Assembly (NCBI RefSeq): GCF_039555335.1
Contig: NC_092642.1
Coordinates: 59,127,776-59,191,775 of the forward strand
Length of the DNA stretch: 64,000 bases
DNA from: Amphiura filiformis
Taxonomy: Eukaryota > Echinodermata > Ophiuroidea > Amphilepidida > Amphiuridae
Reading direction: 5' to 3'
Part shown: positions 1 through 11,511 of the stretch, piece after piece
Numbering within the stretch: position 1 is the stretch's first letter
How the letters are laid out: each line of letters begins with the position of its first letter
Program-made: the position numbers and the translations under genes
The notes under the pieces: model-generated
The model's input: only the letters and a program-made list of their open reading frames with translations
The model's database searches: none
Told to the model about the DNA's origin: nothing

Positions 1-4
1 AACT

Positions 5-970
5 TAGGGACGCACCATTAGATTCCAAGGGGAGGGCTGGGTAGTTTTTTGAAAAAAAATATTTTGTCGCGCCATCTGAGCAACAAAAAAAAATTTGCTC
101 CACCTCAAACTAAAAAAAAAAAAAATTGCTCCACATCGCACCAGAAAAAAAAAGATTTGATGTCAAGGGTGACAATAAATTTGTCACAGTTAGTGAAGAA
201 AAATTAACCTCATATAGCTTTTATATTGCAAAATTTTTCACGCTTCGCGCGAATTTGCTCCTTTTTCCATCAAGAATATTTATTTCAGCTCCGAACTGGT
301 ACGTATTTTGTGCGCGTTTGATTGTGAAAAGTTATTATGTGAGCCGGATCTGTGAGTGACTGAAAACACTTGATTCACTTTACTTCACAGATTTTCACCA
401 AATTCCACTCCAATGTCAAAATTATTATAGAAATCTGTGCTTGCCTGGGCCACATGACTGATTGAGAGCATAGGCGTAGATCCCGGGGGGATAAATCCCC
501 CTATATTTGCTAGGGGTGGTCCATACAATCATCCCCAATGTTGACGCCTGTATGTGGGTTTCTGACGAAATTAACCTGAAAAACCCCAATTGCACATTTG
601 TACCGTATTTCACAGTTTAGCTCCAATATTCCAAAATTTTTCGCGCCAAGAGAGGTTCATTATACTTCAAGAAAATTTTTACACATAAAAATATTGATGT
701 TTTTTTGTGGCACTCGAAATTAAGGTGCTACAAAACATAAAAATTATTAAAAATATGGACAAAATTTTACAACTCGACAAACAAATTGTTGAAAATTATA
801 GGACTTTACGATTGAAAAAAAAAATTTGTCTCTCCGAGGTGTTGAAAAAAAAAATGTTGCTTCATCCAGGGGCTAAAAAAATTTGCTTCACCGAGGTACT
901 AAAAAAAAAAAATTGTCACGACCCCAACTACCCAGCCCCCCTCCCTTGATATCTAATGGTGCGTCCCTTA
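5..970. mobile_element. TIR element with TAGGGACGCACCATTAGAT-like ends
   Basis: The first and last about 45 bp are inverted repeats (AGGGACGCACCATTAGAT inward to GGGCTGGGTAGTT). The interior holds A-runs separated by short TTGCTCCAC- or TTGCTTCACC-like units at both ends and no transposase frame. Non-autonomous; superfamily not assigned. Confidence 0.75.
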
Positions 971-979
971 TCGTAAATG

Positions 980-1482
980 AAGTAACAAGTATTTAATTCA
1001 GTACAAAATAAAGCTCGAATGTAAGTTCATACGTACTGGTAATAAACAATTTCCAAAAATTTAAACTGACTTTCAGCACAAACATTCACTAACTTTGAAT
1101 TTTCGATGTGTGACACACATCTTCATCAGAAGAAGTCCTAAGATGTTGTGATGGGCTTGCCCTTTTGTTGACCATTGACAACTGTTTGGTCGAATGAGGG
1201 CGTTTGAAGATGAAGATGTGTGTCACACATCGAAAACTCAAGGTTAGTGAAGTATTGTGCTGAAAGTCTGTTTAAACTTTTGGAAATACAAAATAAAGAT
1301 TATTCAAATCACAAGATGGAAAGCCTTTAACACATTCACTAAAAGGACACCCATTAGCTTCATATAACTTGATCATCTTGATGCCCTCTCAAAACATCGA
1401 TATGACAATACAGCCGGGCAATACAGACAATACAAATTGATGTTTCGGCTTGTGCAACCTTTATACTTTCAGACATTACTAG
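980..1482. repeat. Unknown repeat family, copy 1 (split by insertion)
   Basis: The unit runs from ACAAGTATTTAATTCAGTAC through CAAGATGGAAAG to TTTCAGACATTACTAGAA. Its body at 1311-1482 matches 1950-2112 and 3262-3420. A 273-bp insertion (1014-1286) divides this copy. No coding sense was found. Confidence 0.75.
1014..1286. mobile_element. Penelope-end-like palindromic insertion with 12-bp TSD
   Basis: The 12-bp direct repeat TACAAAATAAAG flanks the insertion (1002-1013 and 1287-1298). Inside, about 75-bp inverted arms (about 1052-1126 and 1211-1286) contain TGATGAAGATGTGTGTCACA, resembling the 3' ends of Penelope-like retroelements. There is no ORF. Confidence 0.65.
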
Positions 1483-1484
1483 AA

Positions 1485-2112
1485 AATTAATTAACAAGTA
1501 TTTAATTCAGTACAAAATGCAGATTATTCACATCCCAAGATGGAAAGTCTTTAACCAGAGGATGATTTGAGCACTTCCCAGCAAGTCTTGCGGTTAGCAC
1601 AGCTGTGTGAGTGAACATGACACCACTTCCCGCCCACTGCATACACACGTGCATGGTGAAATTTGAATTTGGACAGATATATTTACAATAAATACACCTT
1701 CAAAAGGTTGGTCGATTTCACATTTTATGTTATCTACAGAAGGTGTGAATTATCCTTCATGCATACATCACTTTAGATCTGAAATCGACTAAGTAATAAT
1801 GACACACGGGCAATTCTAAAACAACATCTTTTGCACAGAGTTCAATGGGATTTGAAAAGTAAAGTGGCAGTTGAAACTCTAGTGATAACACTTTTACAAT
1901 GCATGATGGGGCTTCCTTAAATCATCCTCTGGTCTTTAACATACAATTATATAACACATTCATTATATAACACATTCGACAAAAAGGACATCCATTAGCT
2001 TCATATATCTTGATGCCCTCTCTAAACATCGATAAGACAATACAGCCGGGCAATACAGACAATACAAATTGATGTATCGGCTTGTGCAACCTTTATACTT
2101 TCAGACATTACT
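1485..2112. repeat. Unknown repeat family, copy 2 (split by hAT MITE)
   Basis: This is the second copy of the 980-1482 family. Its 5' part (1485-1554) and 3' part (1932-2112) are separated by a 377-bp MITE. The insertion site differs from that in copy 1, so the two insertions are independent. Confidence 0.75.
1555..1931. mobile_element. hAT-type MITE, 377 bp
   Basis: The ends are CCAGAGGATGATTT and AAATCATCCTCTG, flanked by the 8-bp TSD GTCTTTAA (1547-1554, 1932-1939); the boundary is ambiguous by one base. The 8-bp TSD and CAGAG start fit hAT elements. There is no ORF. Confidence 0.85.
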
Positions 2113-2776
2113 AGAATATCAAGGCTTAGATATTCCATCAAACATCCTTGAATCTACGTCAAGAATCAATAACTGCAAGTTTACTGACTCCGCTTTATAG
2201 GTTATGAGCAGAAAATTTACCAACTTCTCGGATACGTGACTCCTCGCAGCCGTTAGAAAAAGGAAGCGTTTAACATTCCGATTTTGCCATATCAGCTACC
2301 CTGGAAGGTATATACAAAATACTGTATTATTACTTAGTTCCATTGACGACATTTCCGTAGAAAACCAGTCCACTGGGAACATCCATAGTCCAGTGGATTG
2401 CCCTGTAGTAAACTAGCGCTCACATTAGTAATCCTAAATAAATCAACCAATCATTTTTCTTAGATTAGACTAATCGTAGGAAACGACGTAGTAAAATATT
2501 ACAAACTTGTCAACAAATTCATATGAAACAATCAAAGATTGGTTCAAAGAGGTTGAAATTTGTTTTGAAAGCAATTTAGTTAAACCTTGACTCGTCTACC
2601 TGAGGCATTTGTCCATTTACACATACCAAATATTGATCACAGTAACCCTTAATCTTCGTTTACCGGAAGCACGTTTTTGTAATACGTCTACCGAAGAGGT
2701 GATCTTGTTTGATATAACAAACGTATCGTGGCATTGTTTTGATACCAACCTATAGCTATATTTTCTCAATATTCTC

Positions 2777-3013
2777 TATACTCTAAGAAAAAAGTTTCGA
2801 CTTAGAACCTGTTTTGTTCTGTATACCGATGCTGGTTCTACAAAGAACATTTTTGATCTATACAGAACTTTTAAAAAATGGTTCTTTGCCAAGGATCTAT
2901 TTTAAAGGGTTCACAAATGCTCATAGCAATATTCTGTCCAAGAACATTTTGGGAGAGGGTTCCGTATACTGGACAAAAAGTTCTAAGTCGAACCTTTTCG
3001 CCTAGAGTGTATA
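2777..3013. mobile_element. MITE with TATACTCTA-like ends
   Basis: The left arm (CTCTAAGAAAAAAGTTTCGA then CTTAGAAC) is inverted at the right end (GTTCTAAGTCGAACC to CTAGAGTGTATA). TA dinucleotides border both ends, fitting a Tc1/mariner-like footprint. The 63-codon frame inside is not a gene. Confidence 0.65.
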
Positions 3014-3239
3014 TCATATAAACAAAGGGTGAAGTTATAGATGATACATACTTCCATACTTCAGGCGTAGCGTGATCACATTACTTTTATTGAATTTCAT
3101 TAAATTTATTATGTCTGATGATTCAAGAAGATGATCTTGGAAGCATGTCATGAAGATGATTGCCATAAAGGTCAATATGACAACTCATTTAAGCCAAAGA
3201 CGCGTCAATATAAAGTACATTGTAACGAAAGTATTGAAC

Positions 3240-3420
3240 TATGTAGGAAATTACGGTTATTCACATCACAAGATGGAAAGGCTTTAGCAGAATATTATAT
3301 AACACATTCAACAAAAGGACGTCCATTAGCAACTTGATCATCTTGATGTCCTCTCAAAACATCGATAAGACAATACAGCCGGGCAATACAGACAATACAA
3401 ATTGATGTTTGGTCTTACAC
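3240..3420. repeat. Unknown repeat family, copy 3
   Basis: It matches the two copies near 1.4 and 2.0 kb and is uninterrupted. A small open frame at 3131-3337 overlaps it and is not supported as a gene. Confidence 0.7.
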
Positions 3421-4640
3421 TTTCATCAAGGCTTAAATATTCCATCAAACATCCTTGAATCTACATCCCAGAATCAATAACTGCAAGCTTACTAACTCCG
3501 TTCTTTATAGAGAAGCAGGGTAACTGCCTATTTCATCAATATGAAGAGCGAGTTGACGGAAGCATCAAATTGGTCATGTGACTATCGTAGTGATTATTTT
3601 TGAATAACCTCAAATCTTTTAGAAATCATAGAACAGAGCTGTCTTCCATATGGGTGTGTGTGGATTTCAACCGGAATAGCCCAATGAGCTACTCTGGAAG
3701 GTATATTGTTACGACCCGTAATGATTCAAGACCAAAATCACCTTTTCCCAGTTCTCACACGAATGCACAACAATAACACACTGTTTGATTAAGTTAACAA
3801 TATCTGAATCTTGAATGAAAAGTAAAATAATTATGATTGGTAATAATCTATGAACAATTAATGCACATACAGTAAAATTACACTAATAATTTCTACTTAG
3901 CTGGCAGCTCTTTTCTTGTTGATTTCATAGTTCTGTTGCACTCAGTGTTCTGGCTACTGGTGTATATATTGATTCAGTTGTCTTGCTAAGATCACTGTTC
4001 AGCAAAGTCCACTGTGTTCTTGAGTTTATTATATCCTTTGCGCTTAAAATACTCGCGCAGATGACAATTTCCAAAATGGTGCTGTTTTCACCAATCAATC
4101 AAATCCTCCAGGAAACAGGCTTTTCTTGCACTGATCCACTTTATTGACAGATGTGTTGTTTTATAAACCAGACTTCAGCAAGTCGACAGAAGAATATTAA
4201 TCTCTTGAAAATGTTGAAAAGTTGTCAGCAAATTCGTATAAAAAAGTTGTCTACATATTCGTATGAAACAATGAAAGATTATCTGACTGATTCTAAGATA
4301 TGGTTTTTGTTTTGAAAGCAATTTAGTTAATCTTCGTCTCCTGGAGGTGGTTTTTTTTTTCAATTTGAACTAACAATGAAAACAAACAATGATTATGTTA
4401 ACATGAGTGTATAGGATGACCCCACATGCACAATTAACCCTACTCGGTTGGCGGTAATTTTAAGGGAGGCAAAATCTTCGGTCGACAGTGTAGAGGGCCG
4501 AGAGGATTGACTTTATCATTATACAAAAATAAATTTAAAGACGTAATTTTAACCAATGAAAAACAACAATGTTTTGTGATCCATCAAAAAACAATTCTTT
4601 TATATACATTTTGGGAGAGTAGAAAAACGATTTCTCTATT
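3421..4640. other. No gene seen
   Basis: Apart from the dispersed repeat at 4190-4355 I see no coding or structured feature here; short frames lack protein character. Confidence 0.6.
4190..4355. repeat. Dispersed repeat shared with 2500-2625
   Basis: Both segments share AAATTC(A/G)TATGAAACAAT and TTTTGAAAGCAATTTAGTTA in the same order. The family is unknown. Confidence 0.6.
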
Positions 4641-4665
4641 CATAGATTTTAGGCCATATATTTTT

Positions 4666-4770
4666 AGACTTAGAGTTAGGGCAAGTTTTGCGATTAGGGT
4701 TAGGGTTAGGTTGTAGGTTGAGGTTTATGGTTAGGTTTGGGTGGGAGTTTGGGTTAGAGTTAGGGTAAGG
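4666..4770. repeat. Degenerate TTAGGG-type interstitial repeat
   Basis: About 100 bp of TTAGGG, TTAGAG and TTGGGT variants, including two perfect adjacent GGTTAGGG units. It is too short and degenerate for a chromosome end and reads as an interstitial telomere-like tract. Confidence 0.65.
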
Positions 4771-5768
4771 ATAATGTCATTATAACTAACGACACTTCGG
4801 ACTGTAGACCTTGTTTATAGTATAGTGATAAAGAGGTAAATATTAAATTTCATATAATTTTTTCATAATCTAATAACATCAAAGATAATACAACAGTACC
4901 TTTCTTTAAAAAGTAATAACGTTCGAGATTATAAAAGATCTTAATGGAAGTTCTGCATCAGTTAGATAATAATTATAGAAATAGGCAGAAACTTACAAAA
5001 AGTATCAACGATCTATTTCTATGGTAAGATTAGCATAGGCAATAACATGAGTTTCGAAACTTGACAATACTTTGGGACTCCTATGACTTGAGAATGACAT
5101 CGCTGTCTTAAGCGTCAACACATTTGTATAACTAACCCTTCCAAAATTAACGAAATTAATCCGAACAACAAAGTTAATTTGTAATGAAATATGTTATGTT
5201 TAATCTTATTTTGTGATAATTTAAAGATATTTAAATCTTTTTCATTATATCTATGACGAAGCGTGATTAAATTAATTATAAAATTTAAGTTGAACATGCG
5301 GGGACCGTAACAATTCAATGTGCTTCTTAAAACCATATAATTTTAGGAAACTCAGGAATTTGTAAACTGAATGTGAATTACCTGTGATAAGTATAATGTA
5401 CATGCTACACAAAACTAGGCAGACCATTTCCTTACCTGGTACGTTGCATACCACTAAATGCAAAATATTTTTGTTTCTCCCTCCATACTTACAAGTATTT
5501 CAGATGCGCCATGATCGCATTACTTTTATTGAATTCCGTTGTCTCTCTGGAGATTCAAGATGACAATCTATACGTGATCAAGATTCTTAATTTGGAACCA
5601 TTTTGTATAAAGGGCAATGAGGTAGCATGAAAATATACTCGATGTACGTGTGATCCAATTTGATTCTATTTGTTTTAGAAGTAGTGATGTAATATGATTA
5701 TTTACCATAGCGATAGGTGAAAACAAATTACAATTGCATTGCCCTGCACTAGACGTGCGGTGTAACTC

Positions 5769-6460
5769 CCCAGCAAACACAAAAACATTTTTAAAACGTT
5801 TTAAATAAGTTATATTTTGGTTTTTGGTTTAGGTAAAAACGTTTCAATAACATTAAAATGTCGGGTTATATAAAGGTCATGAAAGCGTTTTAAAACGTTT
5901 TGTATGAAAACACACTACAACAATATTTTTAAAATGTTTTCGAAATGTCATTGTAAACTATTTTTGCAAACATTTTGGCCAAATAATTTGTCAACACTTA
6001 AATAACATTATGTGAAAATATTTGCACCCAGCAAACACAGAAATGTTCTTAAAATGTTTTTTACAAAAAGTTTTAATAACATTTAAATGTCGGGTTATAT
6101 AAAGGTCGTGAAAACATTTTAAAAACGTTATTGTAAATATTTTGGGCAAACATTTTGTGCAAAATATTTTTTCAACCACGAAATGACATTCTGTTTAGAA
6201 TGATTTGTACCAAGTTTTCAAAAATGTTTTTGGAATATAATTAAAACGTTTTTATACCCTTTATATAACCCGATATTTAAATGTTTTCTGCAAAACATTT
6301 GTATTTGCTGTGCAGTAAATTACCAACAAATGTTATTTAATGTTATGAAAACGTTTTATACCGTTAATGTACCCTTTATATAACCCGTCATTTAAACGTT
6401 TTCTGACAATCTTTTATAACATTTTGCGAATGATGTCGAAAACGTTTTGTGTTTGCTGGG
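5769..6460. mobile_element. CCCAGCAAACAC-ended element, copy 1 (692 bp)
   Basis: The ends are CCCAGCAAACACAAAAACAT and AAAACGTTTTGTGTTTGCTG+GG. The interior repeats AACGTTTT/AAAACGTT and ATGTCGGGTTATATAAAGG in both orientations and contains an internal CCCAGCAAACACA terminus at about 6027. The same arrangement recurs at 61041-61738, so it is a fixed family structure rather than a chance duplication. No transposase frame. Confidence 0.85.
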
Positions 6461-7190
6461 TCTGCATCGCACCATTGATTATCAAATAATAGGCATAAAG
6501 TTCGGGATCGTAATTCTATGGAAAATTCACATTATGCTGAGTCAATGTACACTTCTCTTGCACCTGTATGGTTAGTGTCTTCAAAAAGAGACGGTATTGT
6601 ATTCAATCTATGATTGCCCACATACACAGACATGACAGGGGATGAGAGTAACCTACTTAAAGTGCAGGGTAATACATTCAAAGATTGCTATCACCTATCG
6701 CTATGATACGTAATTAATCCTGTTACATCACTACTTCTACGGCGAAAAGTGAAGTAGTAAGAATATCTTTCTCACTATTATATAATGAAATAGGACATGT
6801 GACACAACACTTAAAATGAGTTATATGTCACTGTTTGTGTTCACGTGAAATACGTGATAGTCATAGTCATTATTATTAACAACGTTAAAATAGTCGTTTT
6901 CTCGGGTCGTATCACTGGAAACATTTATTACGGAATTTCATATTACCATCATGCCTATTGAACAAACAAAAGTGTTATCATCATGAAAACCTGTGAACTG
7001 AAAAGGGGTTTATTTTGCTTGGCGTCACGTAACTGTAAAATATGAGAACATCGAGAATGTGGAAAGCCATCATCAATCCAAATAGAGAACAAGCGTATCG
7101 CATAATAATACCCTCGCGGCTGCAATGTGTTAATCTCATTTTCTCCCTTTGTTGTCAGTTTGGCTGTATGAGGAGCACTAATAGCCAAAA
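6461..7190. other. No gene seen
   Basis: AT-rich sequence without repeats I can identify; the 77-codon minus-strand frame at 6955-7188 has no recognisable features. Confidence 0.6.
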
Positions 7191-7196
7191 TGGAGA

Positions 7197-8279
7197 CAGG
7201 TGACTCTCAAAGTAGAGTAAACTAACACTGACTCTCAAAAGGCGGCGTCGCCTGACTGTCACAAGAGAGTCAGTTGACTCTACTCGTGGAGTCAATTGAC
7301 TCTACCTGGGGAGTCGTGCACGACGTGCTAGTTATTTTACCTGACTTTCACTGCAGACAGTGGCGGCGCCACGGGGGCATGAGGGGACAAACGCCTCCCA
7401 GTCAGAACTCTTTCCCCCTGTTGCCCCCAGTAAAACCTCAAAATTACGAAAATGTCACCTTTTTGTGGTAATTTTGTGCAAAACTTGTTGATTTTGTCAC
7501 CCCTGGCGCCGCCACTGACTGCAGAGTCAAGTGACTCTACCCGTTAAGAGTCATCGACACGGTACACAGTTGTATAGCTGAGATAGCAGCCATTTTGTAT
7601 TATTCTCCTGGTCATTCGCACGGTGTATCGTGTAGGGGTGTTTGGACAGTGTGATGTGGGATATTCATGCTGTAGGCTAACTTGACCTGACGGTGAGGTA
7701 ATAATAGTAAGCTTAAGTTTATAACTGTGAAGAATTGTTCACACCATATATGTTCGCCTCACTGGTCAAGCCAGTAGCCGAGCCGAGCTCTAGCCCTAGT
7801 ATTAAACCGTTTTACTTTTACTAGGGCCAAAGCCACCATCTATCTATATTCAGGGGAATGCTTCACCTAAGCAGTACAAGTGTGCACCATGCTCACATTA
7901 AATTACTGGACATTTTGCAGAGCCAAAGTGTTAAATCTGAATAAGTAACCTAGAAATTCATAATGGAAATTTATATCTTGATGTACATGTATGTGTATCA
8001 TTATGTTTTCCTACCTAGAGTCGGACTGTCGGAGTGACCCTTTAAATGGAGTCTGAGTTACTCTAGAAGTAGAACTAGAACTCTAGAGTCCAGCCAATGC
8101 GCGACTCTATGTCTAAAACGACTCTATAATGGGAGTCAAAAATCATCAACGGTGACTCTTCAGCGGAGTCAACAAATTATGATTCTTCAAGGGAGATAGA
8201 TGACTTCCAATATGGAGTCATTTTAGACATGGAGTCACCGAGTGCCTGGACTCTGCTTTTAGAGTCACACTGACTCCTG
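7197..8279. mobile_element. TIR element with dense GAGTC/GACTC subterminal arrays
   Basis: The ends begin CAGG, and subterminal copies of GTGACTCT(C/A)AAAG(T/C)AGAGT face each other at about 7200-7218 and 8248-8267. I count about 23 GAGTC/GACTC words in about 560 bp (7200-7325, 7513-7550, 8016-8279) where about one is expected by chance. The middle (7560-8015) lacks them. Such arrays could be transposase-binding sites. No ORF. A hAT MITE is inserted at 7358. Confidence 0.6.
7358..7517. mobile_element. hAT-type MITE (CAGTGGCGGCGCCA ends), 160 bp
   Basis: The terminal inverted repeats are CAGTGGCGGCGCCA and TGGCGCCGCCACTG. The 8-bp TSD ACTGCAGA is perfect (7350-7357, 7518-7525). A related element sits at 28506-28708. 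Confidence 0.93.
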
Positions 8280-8394
8280 TTTATTTTATTTTTTTTTATT
8301 ATGGGAGGCAACTTTCTAAGTCTTCACAAAAATGTAACGCAGTCGTTATAACGTTATCTGCAGCTTCAGAACTATTAGTCGTGTTTATGCGCCT

Positions 8395-8797
8395 GTCACA
8401 CTACACCGAATAGGTCTTCCGTACAAGAAACGGATGGTATTTTAGTAAATCCGTTGTTGTTCGTCAATGATCGTTTTATGTTCTTTTTATGTCCTGCTAT
8501 CATCCGCCAAATGCGTTTCGTGTTAGGTGATGTTCGTTAAGTCCGTCGGCAAGTATTGTGTATGCACAAAACTTGAAACGGAGTGTACCGAATACACATG
8601 TTCGGTTTTTATCCGATGTGTATTCGTATGGTGCTGCATATTGCCGGAGTTTGTTTTCTCTCCTTTCGTTCATGTTCGTTCTTTGTTCGTTGCACTCGGC
8701 CCGTGTTCGTTGCAAATACGTTCCTCTGAGGCCTTCACCACCGGATAGCATATTTTTGCATTCGGTGATGTACGTTGACCCAGACCGTGTTAGTGTC
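8395..8797. mobile_element. TIR element with GTCACACTAC ends, copy 1
   Basis: The left end is GTCACACTACACCGAATAGG and the right end is CCGTGTTAGTGTCAC. The interior is rich in GTTCG and CGTTC words. Its right end overlaps the left end of the next copy. The overlapping open frames on both strands have no protein-like features. Confidence 0.65.
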
Positions 8798-9149
8798 ACA
8801 CTACACCGGATCGGTCTTCCGTATAAGAAACGGATGGTATTTTAGCAAATCCGTTAGTGTTCGTCAATGTTCGTTTTATGTTCATCATATGTCCTGCTAT
8901 TATCCGCCAAATGCGTTTCGTGTTAGGTGATGTTTGTTTAGTCCGTCGACAATACGTTTCAAGTTTTGTGCATGCACAAAACTTGAAACGTAGTGTGCCG
9001 AATACACATGTTCGGAAGTTGTCCGATGTGTGTTCGTACTGTTCTGTATATATACCCTGGGTTTGTTCGTTATTCTTTCGTTTATATACCGCAGGTGTTT
9101 GCAAGGTTTCGCAGGCGCTTGTGCCGGATGTAGGCCTATGGCGAACATG

Positions 9150-9480
9150 TGCATCGATCATGGGGGGACTTTCTGAAGGGTGTGTGACGCAATATCATAT
9201 TTCCCCCAGTACTTTAGTGACTGGCAAGTAGAAAAAAAAAGGGGGAAAGGAGAGAAAAAAGAAAAGAAAGTGAGAAAAATTGAAGAGAGAAGAGAAGAGA
9301 AAAAGTTAAATTGCACGTAATTTAGTAGGCCTATACATGTAAGTAGTATTGAGGGAGGGGCACTTTCTGAAGGGTAGAGGACGCATTATCAAATTCCAGT
9401 TTTAGTGATTGACAAGAAAGAAAAAAGAAGAGAAAACATGGAAAAGGTTAAATTGTACGTTATTGAGTAGGTCCAGGATA
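9150..9480. repeat. Two tandem copies of a purine-rich segment
   Basis: CACTTTCTGAAGGGT... (9357-9480) repeats 9167-9335, both passing through a GA/A-rich tract (9229-9306; 9413-9450) into GTTAAATTG(C/T)ACGT. The first purine tract is nearly all A and G for more than 70 bp. Confidence 0.7.
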
Positions 9481-10423
9481 GTATATAGTAAGCCTAAGTA
9501 TAGGCCTGTGATTATTATAGGCAGTGCTTAAATGTGGTTCCTTGGCCCAAAAGCCTGTGAAAATTACTGCCGGCCCGTCGATATGTAGGGCCCGTGACAT
9601 TTTGTCACCAAAGTCAGTATTTAAGACGGACTTAGGTCTATTACTGACTTTAACATATCCATGCATGCTTTACCTGAAATTACGAGTCTGAAGTCTTATA
9701 TCTAAGTGTCAGTGGATCAGTGTAACATTTTAAATTTTGCAAATTCAGTTCGGGCCTTCTTTGTTTTTTGTTTAAGGCAATAATAGTGTAAAAATGATGC
9801 ACCAAAAACAATTTTCCAAATTTTCCATTTTTAAAACTAAATTTTTACACAATAGGACTAAGCCTAATAATGTAAATAGGTCCTACAGTCCCCATGCAAA
9901 TGGCTTCAATTGGACCTTCATTTTGAAAAATGGACAAGTCTTCCTTTTTGCTTCTGCTATGGACATCCAAGCGTTATTTTTAAAACAATTGTTTATATTA
10001 TACAATAATGGTGAAAACTTTTCAATGGCTTCAATTAGGCTTTCGTTTCACCAATTTACGGCTGTTTCAAACTAAAATAGATAGTACCCAATAAAAGTGC
10101 TAAAATTGATCAAAAAAATGACAAATGGCTTCAATTGGGCCTTCAGTGTCCAAAGGTTTCTCACCTCTATTGCCCCCCGGACGCTGGTTGCCCTGATTTA
10201 TCAAATTTGTAGCCCTTTTGTACTTATTAGCCAATATTTGACCATTTTCGTCAAAGTTTTCCCCCTTAAAAGTTGTCTTTCCCCACTTTGTTCACCCTCT
10301 GAAAAAGTGCTTGCTACGTCACTGCCTCTTTATAAGGATCAAAAACCCTCTCAAACACCCTCTCCTTCCCCCACTTTTCGGATAGGGTGGACGTCCCTGT
10401 TGGTGCCACATGCCACGGATTCG

Positions 10424-10752
10424 CCGGTCATTTGTCGGACGTTGAACGATTGAATATAAAACGCCTGCAGGACTATTAGCGGCCACAACGCATAGAGAGA
10501 CGAACGGGAATCGGACCCCCAAATCCGGACATTTGTCGGACGTTGGCCCCCAAATCCGGTCATTTGTCGGACGTTGAACGATCGAATTTAAGACGCCTGC
10601 AGGATTATTAGCGGCCACAACGCATAGAGAAACGAACGGGAATCGGACCCCCAAATCCGGTCATTTGTCGGACGTTGAACGATCGGATATAAGACGCCTG
10701 CAGGATTATTAGCGGCCACAACGCATAGAGAGACGAACGGGAATCGGACCCA
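10424..10752. repeat. 101-bp minisatellite, about three copies
   Basis: The units start at 10424, 10556 and 10657, with a 31-bp partial unit at 10525. The unit begins CCGGTCATTTGTCGGACGTT and includes CGCCTGCAGGA(C/T)TATTAGCG. Repeated peptides in minus-strand frames are a by-product. Confidence 0.9.
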
Positions 10753-11036
10753 AAATCCCACCGAATCTTCTGCCGGACTGGTGATTTTTCCACCGAATAA
10801 AATATTTTTGTATTCGGTAATGTACGTTGATCCAGTCCGTCGTAGTGTGACAGACCTATTATGATATTTAAACATAGAAGGAAAGGGGGATTATGTACGC
10901 GCAGTTTGATATTAGTAATTCGGGTTTTTTTTAATACTTCTGTGTTGTTAGGCGATTAGGGTATCAAAATGCGCGTTCATGAATCAAATTTCCTTCTATG
11001 TCAAATAGTTTGAAAATCAATAGTGCTGAAGCTATA

Positions 11037-11511
11037 CAGTAAGCCAATATGATATGTCATAATTGGAACCAGCAGCCAATAGCTGCATCTGTAAGCTCGA
11101 ATTTAAGACCTCGTTCTTTGAAATTGTTCAAGAAATAAAGACACGACGATCCAAAAACCCATGGTAGATGACAAAGTAAAAGTTGCAGTTTGCTCAATTG
11201 CATGCCCTATTGATTTTTACACAAAGCGTTAGCGATCAGGAGAACTAGCGCTGTGCTTCCATTGATTAGCATGTTAAAACTAGCGTCGTGCTTTCATTGA
11301 TTAGAAAACAAAAGTGCAACTTTTGATTTCGTTTCGTCATTATGTTTTAGATCACTGTTTCTTTAATTCTCGACCAATTTCAACAAATAAGGTCTTAAAT
11401 CAGAGCTAAAGAGTACAGGTATTGGTTGCTTGTTTTAATTTTGATATATTTGTCTTCATTTAGGATATGCAGAAGTGAACACAACTGGTACCTTAATTTT
11501 TTGGCTTACTG
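11037..11511. mobile_element. Tc1/mariner-like MITE, CAGTAAGCC ends
   Basis: The ends are CAGTAAGCC and GGCTTACTG with TA on both sides. Subterminal TTTAAGACCT and AGGTCTTAAA also face each other. No transposase ORF. Confidence 0.72.

Larger units (their letters stand above)
8791..10853. mobile_element. GTCACACTAC element, copy 2, with large or broken interior
   Basis: The left half (8791-about 9131) is very close to copy 1. A matching right end (CGGTAATGTACGTTGA to GTAGTGTGAC) appears only at about 10770-10853. The intervening 1.6 kb holds a purine-rich duplication and a 101-bp minisatellite. It may be one enlarged element or two truncated ones. Confidence 0.45.

Noticed and set aside
4666-4770. 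Chromosome-end telomere
   Set aside because: Only about 100 bp, degenerate and internal to the window; best read as interstitial. A second CCCTAA trace at 52380-52405 is even shorter.
8500-9231. Several overlapping 73-124-codon frames on both strands
   Set aside because: They lie in two near-identical MITE copies, overlap each other on both strands and show no conserved domain.
9794-10453. 93- and 118-codon plus-strand frames sharing NGFNW
   Set aside because: The shared motif comes from a short repeated DNA word (ATGGCTTCAATTGG); no family recognised and composition is low complexity.
10424-10752. Regular repeats that might suggest a CRISPR array
   Set aside because: The units are contiguous 101-bp tandem copies without unique spacers, in a eukaryotic window.
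10319-10875. Minus-strand frames with repeated peptides (about 33-residue period)
   Set aside because: They follow the 101-bp minisatellite; the repeated peptide reflects DNA repetition, not a protein repeat family.
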